Counted from the stretch's first letter, positions 25,284-34,619 are shown. The stretch: DNA of 64,000 nt from CAVRTM01 sp963696105 (GCA_963696105.1 CAVOIP010000004.1:1-64000); one strand, 5' to 3'. Notes: generated from the sequence alone by a model not told the origin. A program made the numbers and translations.

Positions 25284-26158
25284 GCGGCTCCCTGCGGGAC
25301 GCGGTCCGGGCGGCGTCCCGGCAGCTCGCCGCGGCCGGCGTGGAGCAGGCCGACGTCGACGCCGTCGCACTGGCCGCCCATGCCCTGCGCACCAGCGCCG
25401 GCGACGTGCGCCGGCTGATGGTCCTCGGTGCCGACGCCCCGCCCGGGCTGGAGGCGCTGGTGGCCGAGCGGGCCAGGCGCGTGCCGTTGCAGCACCTCAC
25501 CGGCCGTGCGCCGTTCCGCCACCTCGAGCTGTCGGTCGGCCCGGGCGTCTTCGTCCCGCGCCCGGAGACCGAGATGGTGGCCGGCCTCGCCGTGCCCCTG
25601 CTGCGTGCGCTGGCCGACGCCGGGCGCCGCGCCCCGGTCGTCGTCGACCTGTGCACCGGGTCGGGCGCGATCGCCCTCAGCCTGAAGCAGGAGGTGCCGG
25701 CGGCATCGGTCCACGCGGTCGAGCTGTCCGACCTCGCGCACGCCTGGGCGGTGCGCAACCGCGACGACCTCAGGCTGGACGTCGAGATGGTCCTCGGCGA
25801 CGCCACCACCGCCTTCGCCGAGCTGGAGGGTGAGGTCGACGTCGTGGTGAGCAACCCGCCGTACATCCCGGTGGGGGCCGTGCCGAACGACCCGGAGGTG
25901 CGCGACCACGATCCGGACGTCGCGCTGTACGGCGGCAGCGCCGACGGGCTGCGGATCCCCCTCGAGGTCGCCGCCCGCGCCGGGGCGCTGCTGCGCGACG
26001 GCGGGGTGCTGCTGATGGAGCACGCCGACGTCCAGGGGCGCTCGCTGCCCGCCGCGCTGCGGGCCACCGGCGTCTGGGCCGACGTCGAGGACCACGACGA
26101 CCTGGCCGGTCGGCCCCGCGTCAGCCGCGCCGTGCGTGCCCCTAGGCTCGCACCATGA
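25280..26158 (+). CDS. prmC: Release factor glutamine methyltransferase
   Basis: The 292-residue SAM-dependent enzyme methylates the glutamine of the release-factor GGQ motif. An N-terminal helical domain (1-90) precedes the Rossmann methyltransferase domain with VVDLCTGSGAIALSL (about 116) and the substrate-binding VSNPPYIPVG (about 190). The GTG start forms a GTGA overlap with prfA, and the stop forms ATGA with the next gene. An upstream in-frame extension is antisense-free but non-homologous and was rejected. Confidence 0.95.
   Translation: MSGSLRDAVRAASRQLAAAGVEQADVDAVALAAHALRTSAGDVRRLMVLGADAPPGLEALVAERARRVPLQHLTGRAPFRHLELSVGPGVFVPRPETEMVAGLAVPLLRALADAGRRAPVVVDLCTGSGAIALSLKQEVPAASVHAVELSDLAHAWAVRNRDDLRLDVEMVLGDATTAFAELEGEVDVVVSNPPYIPVGAVPNDPEVRDHDPDVALYGGSADGLRIPLEVAARAGALLRDGGVLLMEHADVQGRSLPAALRATGVWADVEDHDDLAGRPRVSRAVRAPRLAP
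26143..26148 (+). promoter_or_regulatory. Internal -10 TAGGCT for the threonylcarbamoyl-AMP synthase gene
   Basis: TAGGCT lies in the last codons of prmC, 6 nt before the ATG at 26155. The gene could therefore be read from both the prfA operon and its own leaderless transcript. Confidence 0.5.
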
Positions 26159-26802
26159 GTCCTGTGTTCGACTGCACCACCGAGGAGGGCCGCGCCGCGG
26201 GTGTGGCGGCCGCCGTCGAGGCTGTCCGCGCCGGCGAGGTGGTCGTGCTGCCCACCGACACCGTCTACGGCGTGGGTGCCGACGCGTTCAGCCCCGAGGC
26301 CGTGGCCGCGGTGCTGGCCGCGAAGGGTCGAGGCCGCGAGATGCCCCCACCGGTGCTCGTGCCCAGCCCGCGCACCGTCGACGGCCTCGCGACCGCGGTG
26401 CCCGACTGGGCGCGCGACCTGATCACCGAGCTGTGGCCCGGGCCGCTGACCCTGGTGTTCCACGCGCCCGCCTCGCTGATGTGGGACCTCGGTGACACCA
26501 ACGGCACGGTCGCCCTGCGGATGCCCGAGGACGACATCGCCCTCGCGGTCCTGACCGAGGTCGGGCCGATGGCGGTCACGAGCGCCAACCTCACCGGTTC
26601 GCCGGCCGCCACGACCGTCCTGGAGGCCGCGGCCCAGCTCGGCGGCGCCGTCTCGGTCTACCTCGACGGCGGCCCGTCGCGCGGTGGCGCCGCCTCCACC
26701 ATCGTGGACTGCACGACCGAGTCGCCCACGGTGCTGCGCCAGGGTGGCGTGAGCGTCGAGCGGCTGCAGGAGATCCTCGGCGACGTCCACCTGTCGGTCT
26801 AG
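26155..26802 (+). CDS. L-threonylcarbamoyladenylate synthase (Sua5/YrdC)
   Basis: This 215-residue cytosolic enzyme makes threonylcarbamoyl-AMP from threonine, bicarbonate and ATP, the first step of the t6A37 tRNA modification. The YrdC domain shows VVVLPTDTVYGVGADAFSPE (about 28), a KGRGREMPPPVLV substrate loop (about 58), GPLTLVF and TSANLTGSPAATT. The usual Sua5 C-terminal domain is absent, so this is the short YrdC/YciO-like form. Its place after prmC is a conserved actinobacterial order. Confidence 0.95.
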   Translation: MSPVFDCTTEEGRAAGVAAAVEAVRAGEVVVLPTDTVYGVGADAFSPEAVAAVLAAKGRGREMPPPVLVPSPRTVDGLATAVPDWARDLITELWPGPLTLVFHAPASLMWDLGDTNGTVALRMPEDDIALAVLTEVGPMAVTSANLTGSPAATTVLEAAAQLGGAVSVYLDGGPSRGGAASTIVDCTTESPTVLRQGGVSVERLQEILGDVHLSV

Positions 26803-26809
26803 CGCTCCC

Positions 26810-27667
26810 GTGGCCACCATCCGGATCGGCATCTCCGGCTGGACCTACGCGGGCTGGCGCGGGCAGTTCTACCCGCCCGGCCTGGTGCACCGCCTCGAGC
26901 TCGCTTACGCCGCAGAGCGATTCGGCTCGATCGAGATCAACGGGTCCTTCTACTCCCTGCAGCGCCCCAGCAGCTACCGCACCTGGCGCTCGCAGGTCCC
27001 CGAGGGCCACGTGCTCGCGGTCAAGGGCGGCCGGTTCATCACGCACATGAAGAAGCTCGCCGGCGTCGAGACGGCCCTCGCCAACTTCTTCGCCTCGGGC
27101 GTCCTGGCCCTCGGTCCTGCCCTCGGCCCCGTGCTCTGGCAGCTGCCGCCCAACCTCGGCTACGACGCGGACCGGCTGCGCGCCTTCTTCGACCTGCTGC
27201 CCCGCTCCACCGCGGCGGCGGCCCGGCTCGCGGCCGGTCACGACGACAAGCTCTCCGGCGACCGGGTCTGGACGCAGACCGACGCCGACCGTCCTCTGCG
27301 CCACGCGCTGGAGGTGCGGCACGACACGTTCTGCACCGACGACGCGGTCCAGCTGCTGGCCGACCACGACATCGCCCTGGTGGTCGCCGACACGGCCGGC
27401 AGGTGGCCGCTGCTCGAGCGGACGACGAGCGACTTCATGTACGTCCGCCTGCACGGCGACGAGGAGCTGTACGTCAGCGGGTACTCCCCGGCCGCGCTGG
27501 ACTCCTGGGCCACGCGGATCCGGGCGTGGGCCGACCAGGGGCAGGACGTCTACGTCTACTTCGACAACGACGTGAAGGTGCACGCGCCGTACGACGCGCT
27601 GGGCCTGATGGAGCGGCTCGGGCTCAGGGGCGCCGACGCGCCGCCGGTCACTCCCGCACGAACGTGA
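26810..27667 (+). CDS. DUF72 domain protein
   Basis: The 285-residue protein belongs to the YecE/DUF72 TIM-barrel-like family. The start is diagnostic (IRIGISGWTYAGWRGQFYPP), as are EINGSFYSLQRPSSYRTW, LWQLPPNL and FMYVRLHGDEELY. Function is not established, though the conserved acidic and aromatic residues suggest a nuclease or sugar/nucleotide enzyme. GTG start 7 nt after the previous stop. Its 3' end overlaps the convergent methyltransferase gene by 20 bp. Confidence 0.88.
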   Translation: MATIRIGISGWTYAGWRGQFYPPGLVHRLELAYAAERFGSIEINGSFYSLQRPSSYRTWRSQVPEGHVLAVKGGRFITHMKKLAGVETALANFFASGVLALGPALGPVLWQLPPNLGYDADRLRAFFDLLPRSTAAAARLAAGHDDKLSGDRVWTQTDADRPLRHALEVRHDTFCTDDAVQLLADHDIALVVADTAGRWPLLERTTSDFMYVRLHGDEELYVSGYSPAALDSWATRIRAWADQGQDVYVYFDNDVKVHAPYDALGLMERLGLRGADAPPVTPART

Positions 27668-28454
27668 GCAGCAGGAACGTGTAGTCCAGGCCGTAGCGCG
27701 GCCAGTGCACCGGTCGCTCGGCGTGCTCGAGGTCGAGCTCGCCCTGCAGCTGCAGCCCGAGCTCGCCGGCGGCCCACACCAGGTCGTGGATCTCCTTCGG
27801 GCCGAAGATGTGCACGTCCTGCCCGTACGCCGTGTGGTTGCTGGTGTCCGGCGGTGCCTGGTCGTAGTCGGTGGAGATCACGAGCACCCCGCCCGGGCGC
27901 AGGATCCTCGCCGACTCGGCCAGGAACGCCCGCACGTCGACGCCGTGCTCGATGACGCTCATGCAGGTCACCGCGTCCAGCGAGGCGTCCGGCAGGCCGG
28001 TGGCCGTGATGTCGCCGGGGCGGAACTCCACCACGCCACGGCGGGTGCTGCGGTGGAACTCCAGGTTGATCCCGCTGAGCCGGGTCAGGCCGTACAGCCG
28101 CAGCGAGGGCAGGACCGTGGAGTAGCGCGCGGCACCGGCGTCGAGGACCCGGGCGTCCGGCCCGACGTGCTCCAGCACGGCTCGCACGGCCCCGAGCACG
28201 TCCCAGTTCTTGGCGCGGGTGGGGTGCAGCGGCAGCCGCAGCCGCCGCGCCTGCTCCACGGCGGCGTCGACCTCGGCGGTGCTGTGCAGCACCGCGGTGC
28301 CCGGAATGCCCTCGGGCAGCGGCCGCACGGCGGCCGGGACCAGCGCGTGCTCCACCGTCCGGCGGGCACCCACGCGCCCCCAGAGGGCGAGGTCTGCGCC
28401 GACCTTGGCGGCGCGCATGGGCAGGCTGTGCGTGGCGGGGCGGGGGATCTTCAC
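27648..28454 (-). CDS. Class I SAM-dependent methyltransferase
   Basis: This 268-residue protein has a methyltransferase domain (about 100-230) with VLDAGAARYSTVLPSL at the SAM-binding loop, SLDAVTCMSVIEHGVDV, and RILRPGGVLVISTDY. The substrate is unknown. The VIEHG motif recalls methyltransferases acting on lipids or sugars. The GTG at 28454 is preferred over 28514 because a TAGGGT -10 (28462-28467 on the minus strand) lies 7 nt before it. That predicts a leaderless mRNA, and the longer form adds only Arg/Pro-rich sequence. Confidence 0.8.
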   Translation of the reverse strand: MKIPRPATHSLPMRAAKVGADLALWGRVGARRTVEHALVPAAVRPLPEGIPGTAVLHSTAEVDAAVEQARRLRLPLHPTRAKNWDVLGAVRAVLEHVGPDARVLDAGAARYSTVLPSLRLYGLTRLSGINLEFHRSTRRGVVEFRPGDITATGLPDASLDAVTCMSVIEHGVDVRAFLAESARILRPGGVLVISTDYDQAPPDTSNHTAYGQDVHIFGPKEIHDLVWAAGELGLQLQGELDLEHAERPVHWPRYGLDYTFLLLTFVRE

Positions 28455-28461
28455 GGCGCCG

Positions 28462-28467
28462 ACCCTA
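28462..28467 (-). promoter_or_regulatory. -10 TAGGGT for the leaderless methyltransferase mRNA
   Basis: The hexamer is separated by 7 nt from the GTG at 28454. It decides the start codon against the 20-codon-longer alternative. Confidence 0.55.
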
Positions 28468-28603
28468 CGCGGCAGGACGTCGGCAGGCCACGATCGACCG
28501 CGGGGACGCACCACCGACCACGGAGGCCACCCCCAGCAACAGGCAATACAGTGGCCGCTGTCACCGTCACCACGTCCCCTCCGGCACCCCGGGAGCGCTC
28601 TTC

Positions 28604-29890
28604 ATGACCTCAGCCGACCAGACCTTCTACGGCTCCGACTTCGGCCAGCTGCAGTCGCAGGACCCGGAGATCGCCGGCGTCCTGCTGTCCGAGCTCGACC
28701 GGCTGCGGGGCGGTCTGCAGCTGATCGCCAGCGAGAACCTCACCAGCCCGGCGGTGCTCGCCGCGCTCGGCTCCACCCTGTCCAACAAGTACGCCGAGGG
28801 CTACCCGGGCCGGCGCTACTACGGCGGCTGCTCCGAGGTCGACAAGGCCGAGTCGATCGGCATCGAGCGGGCCAAGCGCCTCTTCGACGCCGACCACGCC
28901 AACCTCCAGCCGCACTCCGGCGCCAGCGCGAACCAGGCGGTCTACGGTGCCTTCTGCCAGCCCGGCGACACGATCCTCGCCATGTCGCTGCCGCACGGTG
29001 GCCACCTGACCCACGGCACCAAGGTCTCCTTCAGCGGCAAGTGGTTCAACGCGGTCCACTACGGGGTCAACCGCGAGACCGAGGACATCGACTACGACCA
29101 GGTGCGCGACCTCGCCCTGCAGCACCGCCCGAAGGTCATCGTGGCCGGCGGCTCGGCCATCCCGCGGCTGATCGACTTCGCCTTCTTCCGTGCCCTCGCC
29201 GACGAGGTGGGCGCGATCTTCTGGGTCGATGCCGCGCACTTCATCGGCCTGGTCGCCGGCAAGGCCATCCCCAGCCCGGTGCCGTACGCCGACGTGGTCA
29301 CCTTCACCACGCACAAGGTGCTGCGCGGGCCCCGCGGCGGGATGTTCGTCTGCAAGGCGGAGCACGCCGCCAAGATGGACAAGGCCGTGTTCCCGATGAT
29401 GCAGGGCGGCCCGCTCATGCACGCGGTCGCCGCCAAGGCGGTCAACCTGCTGGAGTGCCTGCAGCCGGAGTACCAGACCTACGCCGCCCAGGTCATCGCC
29501 AACGCCCGCCAGCTGGCGGCGTCGCTGGGGGAGAAGGGCATCCGCCCGATCACCGGCGGCACCGACACCCACCTGTCCCTGCACGACCTGCAGGGCGTCG
29601 GCGTCACCGGCCGCGATGCCGAGACGCGGGCCGACGCCGCCGGCATCGTCCTGAACAAGAACGCCATCCCCTTCGACCCCCAGCCCCCGAACACCGCCTC
29701 GGGCATCCGGGTCGGCACGCCGGCGGTGACCACGCAGGGGATGGGCACGGCCGAGATGGAGACCGTCGCGGACCTGATCCACCGGGCGGTCACCCGCACC
29801 GACGGCGACCCCGACCACCCCGTCGCCAAGGAGATCCGGGCCGAGGTGACCGACCTCGTCGGGCGGTTCCCGGCCTACCCTCGGGGCTGA
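28604..29890 (+). CDS. glyA: Serine hydroxymethyltransferase
   Basis: This 428-residue PLP enzyme interconverts serine and glycine and feeds one-carbon units to tetrahydrofolate. Key features are LQLIASENLTSPAVL (about 37), YYGGCSEVDKAE, the folate/PLP contacts in VDAAHFIGLVAGK, and PLP Lys238 in TFTTHKVLRGPRGG. C-terminal RVGTPAVTTQGMG is also standard. A GGGAG ribosome site precedes the ATG. A possible -10, TACAGT, lies at 28547-28552, giving a leader of about 45 nt. Confidence 0.97.
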   Translation: MTSADQTFYGSDFGQLQSQDPEIAGVLLSELDRLRGGLQLIASENLTSPAVLAALGSTLSNKYAEGYPGRRYYGGCSEVDKAESIGIERAKRLFDADHANLQPHSGASANQAVYGAFCQPGDTILAMSLPHGGHLTHGTKVSFSGKWFNAVHYGVNRETEDIDYDQVRDLALQHRPKVIVAGGSAIPRLIDFAFFRALADEVGAIFWVDAAHFIGLVAGKAIPSPVPYADVVTFTTHKVLRGPRGGMFVCKAEHAAKMDKAVFPMMQGGPLMHAVAAKAVNLLECLQPEYQTYAAQVIANARQLAASLGEKGIRPITGGTDTHLSLHDLQGVGVTGRDAETRADAAGIVLNKNAIPFDPQPPNTASGIRVGTPAVTTQGMGTAEMETVADLIHRAVTRTDGDPDHPVAKEIRAEVTDLVGRFPAYPRG

Positions 29891-29926
29891 GGACATCCCA
29901 CCCAAGCCGAGCGGGGCGCATAGCTC

Positions 29927-31028
29927 GTGAAGGAGTACCTCCTGGTGTTCGTCGTGGCCGCGGCCATGACGTACGTCTCGACACCCCTGGTGCGCTGGGT
30001 CGCCGTGCGCACCGGGGCCTTCACGCCGGTGCGCGAGCGCGACGTGCACGCGGTGCCGATCCCGCGGCTCGGCGGCCTGGCGATGCTGCTGGGCTTCTGC
30101 GCGGCGCTGCTGGTGGCCAGCCGGCTGCCCTACCTGCAGCCAGATCTTCGGCACGGGGGAGATGAAGGGCGTCCTCATCGGCGCCGGCATCGTCTGCCTG
30201 GTCGGGGCGATCGACGACATCCGCGAGCTGGACTGGCTGACCAAGCTGGCCGGGCAGATCCTGGCCGCCGGGATCATGGCCTTCCAGGGTGTGCAGCTGC
30301 TGCAGCTGCCGGTCTTCGGCGTGACGGTGCTGCCGGCGCCGGTGCTCGTCGCGCTGACCATCCTCATCGTGCTCATCTCGACCAACGCGGTGAACTTCAT
30401 CGACGGCCTCGACGGGCTCGCGGCCGGGGTGGTGGGTATCGCGGCCCTGGCCTTCTTCGCCTACACCTACCTGCTGTCCAAGACCTACGACCCGCCGAAC
30501 GTCTTCTCCTCGGCCACCTTCATCACCGCGGCCCTGGTCGGCTGCTGCGTGGGCTTCCTCCCGCACAACTTCCACCCGGCCCGGCTGTTCATGGGCGACG
30601 CCGGCGCGCTGCTGCTCGGGCTGCTGCTCGCGGCGGCCACGATCTCCATCACCGGCAGCATCGACCCGAGCACGAGCGTCAGCGGCAACTCCGCCGTCGC
30701 GATCTTCCTGCCCGTGGTGGTGCCGCTCGCCATCCTCACCCTGCCGCTGCTCGACGTCCTGCTGGCCGTGATCCGGCGGACGAGGGCCGGGCAACGGCCG
30801 TGGCAGCCGGACGCCGGACACCTGCACCACCGCATGCTCAAGATCGGGCACACCCACCGGCGGGCGGTGCTCCTGCTCTACCTGTGGGCGGCGCTGCTCG
30901 CCATGGGTGCGGTCTCCTTCGCCTACGTCGACGGCTGGCTGCCGATCGTGGCCATCGCCGCGCTCACCGGTGCGGCCATCGTGCTGACCGTGTGGCTGCC
31001 CAGGTGGAGACCGCAGACCCGCTTGTGA
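29927..31028 (+). CDS. Undecaprenyl-phosphate GlcNAc-1-phosphate transferase (WecA/Rfe-like), apparent +1 frameshift
   Basis: This polytopic MraY/WecA-family membrane enzyme transfers a sugar-1-phosphate to polyprenyl phosphate to start wall-polymer or glycan synthesis. The first 71 codons (MKEYLLVFVVAAAMTYVSTP, then VRERDVHAVPIPRLGGLAM) are in one frame. An extra C at 30140 shifts the frame, and the rest continues in the next one. That part carries AIDDIRELDWLTKLAGQ, NFIDGLDGLAAG and HHRMLKIGH, the Mg-binding and substrate loops. Without the extra base the protein is about 366 residues with ten to eleven membrane segments. Its position just before the atp operon is conserved in actinobacteria. 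A base error is the likely cause. Confidence 0.88.
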
Positions 31029-31131
31029 TACCTTTCACAAGCAGCCACAGGAAGTCCACAGACTTCCGCAATGCCCGATATGCCCCTTCGCGAGACGCAA
31101 CGACGACGCCCACGATCAGGCAGGACCCACC

Positions 31132-31620
31132 GTGACCACACCCCCCGCCAGCCCGGCGCCGGCGCCCAACGCGCCGTTCGACGCCATGCTGCGCGGCGCC
31201 CTGCTGCCCAGCACCGCCGCCGGCCTGCTCGCGGCGGTCGTGCTGTGGATCCTGCGCGACAGCGACGGCGGCCTGGCCGCACTGCTGGGCGTGGCGGTCG
31301 CGGTGGTCTTCTTCGCCGCCGGCCTCGCGGTCATGAAGCGCGTCGTCGGGGCCAACCCGCTGTCGGTGCTCGCCGGCGCGCTCGCGGTCTACCTCGGGCA
31401 GATCCTCTTCCTGGGCGCCATCATCCTGGTCCTCTCCGGGGCGCGCTGGCTGGACGGCACCGCCTTCGGCCTGGCCATCCTCGCCGTCGCCCTCGTCTGG
31501 CAGGTGTGCCAGGTGGTGGCCTTCCTGCGGATGCGCCACACCGTGTACGACGACCCGTCGGCCCGGGCCGGCGACGCTGACCAGCCGGGTTCCGGGCGTG
31601 CAGCGGGGGAGGGTCGATGA
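31132..31620 (+). CDS. Small four-helix membrane protein upstream of atpB (AtpI-type)
   Basis: This 162-residue protein has a Pro/Ala-rich start, four hydrophobic segments (about 24-44, 48-68, 78-103, 108-130) and a charged tail. Size, topology and position match the poorly conserved i-type subunits upstream of atpB in actinobacteria, which may aid c-ring assembly. The assignment rests mainly on context. The GTG at 31132 lies near CAGGA; the ribosome site is weak. Confidence 0.65.
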   Translation: MTTPPASPAPAPNAPFDAMLRGALLPSTAAGLLAAVVLWILRDSDGGLAALLGVAVAVVFFAAGLAVMKRVVGANPLSVLAGALAVYLGQILFLGAIILVLSGARWLDGTAFGLAILAVALVWQVCQVVAFLRMRHTVYDDPSARAGDADQPGSGRAAGEGR

Positions 31621-31650
31621 GAGGCTGGACCGCGAAACGAGGAGGTGGCC

Positions 31651-31905
31651 ATGACAGATCACGACGGGTCCACCCCGACGAGCCCTGGGGGCGACGCGCA
31701 CCCGGGCTACGACAGGGTCGCGGCGCGAGAGACCGTCGTGATGTACAACGCGCTGGCCTATGTGCTGGCGGGGCCGCTCACCTTCGGGCCGTTGGGCTGG
31801 GGGCTGGACCAGCTGCTCGGCACATCCTTCCTGCTGCCGCTGGGCATCCTGGCCGGGATGGCGCTTTCGCTGTACCTCGTCTGGTTCCGGTACGGTTCCC
31901 AGTGA
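31651..31905 (+). CDS. AtpZ/AtpI family small membrane protein
   Basis: The 84-residue protein has two hydrophobic segments (about 34-55 and 58-78) with a conserved loop (GPLGWGLDQLLGTSFLLPLG). Members of this family (AtpZ) sit at the head of ATP synthase operons and are implicated in c-ring assembly or Mg handling. The ATG at 31651 is favoured over the GTG at 31645 because GGAGGT (31641-31646) is correctly spaced from it. Confidence 0.8.
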   Translation: MTDHDGSTPTSPGGDAHPGYDRVAARETVVMYNALAYVLAGPLTFGPLGWGLDQLLGTSFLLPLGILAGMALSLYLVWFRYGSQ

Positions 31906-31990
31906 ATCGTGCCGGTGAGCCCCTCCCCGGCACGATGACGGCTGCCGCCGCCGCGTTCCACCGATCGACGCAACAACCCGAGGAGACCCT

Positions 31991-32815
31991 GTGAGCCTGC
32001 ACGTCCTGGGCGCCCCATTGGCCGGCCTCGTCGGCGCCGTTCCCACCGCCGATGGCGGAGGCTTCCAGTCGCCGACCCCCGCGGAGTTCTACCAGCCGCT
32101 GATCGGTGACGGGCCGTTCGCCGTCACCCGCGCGAGCGTGGTCATCCTGCTGTCGGTCGCGCTGATCGGGTGGTTCCTGGTGCGCACCACGCGTCGCGCG
32201 GCGATCGTGCCGGGCAAGGGGCAGTGGGTGACCGAGTCGGTCTACGGACTGGTGCGCAACGGCCTCGCCCGCGACATCATCGGCAGCCACGACTTCATGC
32301 GCTTCGTGCCGATGCTGTTCTCGATGTTCGTGCTGATCCTGGTGAACAACCTCTTCGGGGTCATCCCGCCGGTGCAGTTCCCGACGATGAGCCGGATCGG
32401 CTTCCCGATCGCGCTGACGCTGATCGTCTACGTGACCTACCACTACCTCGGCATCAAGAAGCACGGCCTCGGCGGCTACTTCAAGAGCCTGGTGCCGCCC
32501 GGGCTGCCCGCCTGGATCGTGCCGATGATCTTCGTGCTCGAGCTGATCACGTTCTTCATCACCCGCCCGCTCACCCTCGCGCTGCGACTCTTCGGCAACA
32601 TGTTCGCCGGCCACCTCCTCCTGCTGCTGTTCATCACCGGCGGCCAGTACATGGTCGTCCACGGCACCTTCGGGCTGAAGATCGCCGGTGTGGGGTCGTG
32701 GGCCATGGCGTTCGTGCTGACGATCTTCGAGGCCCTGATCGAGTTCCTGCAGGCCTACATCTTCACGTTGCTGGCCGCCACCTACATCGCCGGCGCGCTG
32801 GCCGACGAGCACTGA
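31991..32815 (+). CDS. atpB: ATP synthase Fo subunit a
   Basis: This 274-residue membrane subunit forms the proton half-channels. Five to six membrane segments are visible, and the essential arginine lies in LTLALRLFGNMFAGHLLLLL (about 196). FEALIEFLQAYIFTLLAATYI in the last helix is also diagnostic. The GTG start has GAGGAG 5 nt upstream. It lies 85 nt after the AtpZ-like gene. Confidence 0.96.
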   Translation: MSLHVLGAPLAGLVGAVPTADGGGFQSPTPAEFYQPLIGDGPFAVTRASVVILLSVALIGWFLVRTTRRAAIVPGKGQWVTESVYGLVRNGLARDIIGSHDFMRFVPMLFSMFVLILVNNLFGVIPPVQFPTMSRIGFPIALTLIVYVTYHYLGIKKHGLGGYFKSLVPPGLPAWIVPMIFVLELITFFITRPLTLALRLFGNMFAGHLLLLLFITGGQYMVVHGTFGLKIAGVGSWAMAFVLTIFEALIEFLQAYIFTLLAATYIAGALADEH

Positions 32816-32924
32816 GCCGACGGGCTCACCCGCGCTGCACGACTTACAACTGAACACTTTCCACCCAAGACTTCCGGTCGGCGCCGTGCCGATCGGGACA
32901 CCAAGAACGAAAGAGGATCACATC

Positions 32925-33131
32925 GTGACCGGAAACATCGCCATCCTCGGCTACGGCCTCTCCGCCATCGGCCCCGGTGTCGGCATCGGCCTGATCTTCG
33001 CCGCCTACATCAACGGCGTCGCGCGTCAGCCCGAGGCACGCGGCATGCTGCAGTCCATCGCCATCCTGGGCTTCGCCCTCGCCGAGGCGCTGGCGATCTT
33101 CGGTCTGGTCCTGGCCTTCGTCTTCAAGTAA
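32925..33131 (+). CDS. atpE: ATP synthase Fo subunit c
   Basis: This 68-residue two-helix proteolipid assembles into the rotor ring. The polar loop is ARQPEAR, and the proton-carrying carboxylate is the glutamate in ALAEALAIFGLVLAF (about residue 54). Glycine-rich packing (GLSAIGPGVGIGLIF) is in helix 1. The GTG at 32925 follows AAAGAGG. An upstream in-frame start at 32886 would add 13 polar residues not seen in this family. The glutamate region is the site targeted by diarylquinolines in mycobacteria. Confidence 0.97.
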   Translation: MTGNIAILGYGLSAIGPGVGIGLIFAAYINGVARQPEARGMLQSIAILGFALAEALAIFGLVLAFVFK

Positions 33132-33189
33132 GTCGGCGACCCACCACCCCAGCACCATCTTTTTGGCATCCAGGCACTAGGAGACCCCC

Positions 33190-33807
33190 GTGCAGCTATT
33201 CGCCAGCGCGACGACCGTTGTGCAAGCGGCAAGCGGCGAGGCCGAGAAGCTCCCGATCCTTCCCCACTACGGGGAGCTGATCTTCGGGCTCATCGCCATC
33301 GCCATCTTGTACTTCATCGTCAAGAGCAAGGTCGTGCCCAACCTCGAGAAGGCCTACGCCGACCGCACCGCGGCCATCGAGGGTGGCATGCACAAGGCCG
33401 AGGAGGCCCAGGCCCAGGCCCAGGCCGCGCTCGAGCAGTACCAGGCGCAGCTGAGCGAGGCCCGCGCCGAGGCCACCCGCATCCGCGAGGAGGCGCGTGA
33501 GCAGGGCGCGGCGATCGTGGCCGAGATGCGCGGCCAGGCCCAGGCCGAGGCCGCGCGGATCACCGAGGCCGCCAAGAAGCAGATCGGCGCCGAGCGCCAG
33601 CAGGCCGTCGTGTCGCTGCGCGGTGAGGTCGGCCGGCTGTCGACCGACCTGGCCAGCCGCATCGTCGGCGAGTCGCTGCACGACGAGACCCGCCAGCGGG
33701 GCATCGTCGAGCGCTTCCTCGCCGAGCTCGAGGCCGGCGAGATCCGTCCCGAGACCGTGGGCTCCAGCGCTGCTGGGGCCAGTGCGGTCAGCGGGCAGGA
33801 CTCCTGA
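33190..33807 (+). CDS. atpF: ATP synthase Fo subunit b
   Basis: The 205-residue peripheral stalk protein has one membrane helix (about 28-48, GELIFGLIAIAILYFIVKSK). A long Ala/Glu/Gln/Arg coiled coil (about 50-175) follows and holds the F1 head against rotation. The C-terminal 25 residues are Ser/Gly/Ala-rich. The GTG follows TAGGAG by 8 nt. Its stop overlaps the atpH start as TGATG. Confidence 0.95.
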   Translation: MQLFASATTVVQAASGEAEKLPILPHYGELIFGLIAIAILYFIVKSKVVPNLEKAYADRTAAIEGGMHKAEEAQAQAQAALEQYQAQLSEARAEATRIREEAREQGAAIVAEMRGQAQAEAARITEAAKKQIGAERQQAVVSLRGEVGRLSTDLASRIVGESLHDETRQRGIVERFLAELEAGEIRPETVGSSAAGASAVSGQDS

Positions 33808-34619
33808 TGCAGGGGTCGTCGCGGGGTGCGTACGCCGCAGGGCAGCGCGCGCTCGTCCAGGCGCAGCAGTCGGGCATCGACTGGTCGATCCTGGTCGAGA
33901 ACCTCTTCTCGATGACGGCGGTCCTCGACCAGAATGCGTCGCTGCGCCGGGCCCTCACGGACCCCTCGCGGGACGGTGCGGCCCGTCGTGGCCTCGTGTC
34001 CGCGGTCTTCTCCGGGCGCGTCTCGGAGCAGGCGGTGGCGGTCGTCGGCGAGCTGGCCGCGCAGCGCTGGAGCGAAGAGCGCGACCTGAGCGACGCCACC
34101 GAGCTGCTCGCGGTCGAGACGGTGATCGCCTCGGCCGAGGCCGGCCACCGCCTCGACGCGGTCGAGGACGAGCTGTTCCGGCTCAGCCGCGTGGTCACAG
34201 GCAACACCGGCCTGCGCGAGGCCCTGTGGGACCGGGGCCGCAGCGCTGCGGACAAGGAGACCCTCATCGGCCGGCTGGTCGCGGGCAAGGTCGCCCCCGA
34301 GACCCTGCGCCTTGCCACCCAGGCGATCCACGCGCCGCGGGGACGCCACTTCGACCGCGTGCTCGAGCAGTACGTCGCAGCCGTGGCCCGCCGTCGGGAG
34401 CAGCTCACCGCGGTCGTCACCGCGGCCGTGCCGCTCGACGACACCCAGCGGCAACGGCTCGCGCAGGCCCTCAGCGGCATCTACGGCAAGCCCGTGCAGG
34501 TCAACGTCATCGTCGACCGCGAGGTTCTGGGCGGCATCCGGGTCCAGGTGGGCAGCGAGGTCGTCGACGGCACGATCCTGCGCCGGCTCGAGGAGGCCCG
34601 GCGGTTGCTCGCCGGCTGA
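33807..34619 (+). CDS. atpH: ATP synthase F1 subunit delta
   Basis: This 270-residue subunit joins the b stalk to the top of the F1 head. The N-terminal helical domain (SSRGAYAAGQRALVQAQQ) and the C-terminal domain ending with the family signature GKPVQVNVIVDREVLGGIRV, then QVGSEVVDGTILRRLEEARR, are both clear. It is longer than the approximately 177-residue E. coli subunit, as usual in actinobacteria. The ATG overlaps the atpF stop. Confidence 0.95.
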   Translation: MQGSSRGAYAAGQRALVQAQQSGIDWSILVENLFSMTAVLDQNASLRRALTDPSRDGAARRGLVSAVFSGRVSEQAVAVVGELAAQRWSEERDLSDATELLAVETVIASAEAGHRLDAVEDELFRLSRVVTGNTGLREALWDRGRSAADKETLIGRLVAGKVAPETLRLATQAIHAPRGRHFDRVLEQYVAAVARRREQLTAVVTAAVPLDDTQRQRLAQALSGIYGKPVQVNVIVDREVLGGIRVQVGSEVVDGTILRRLEEARRLLAG

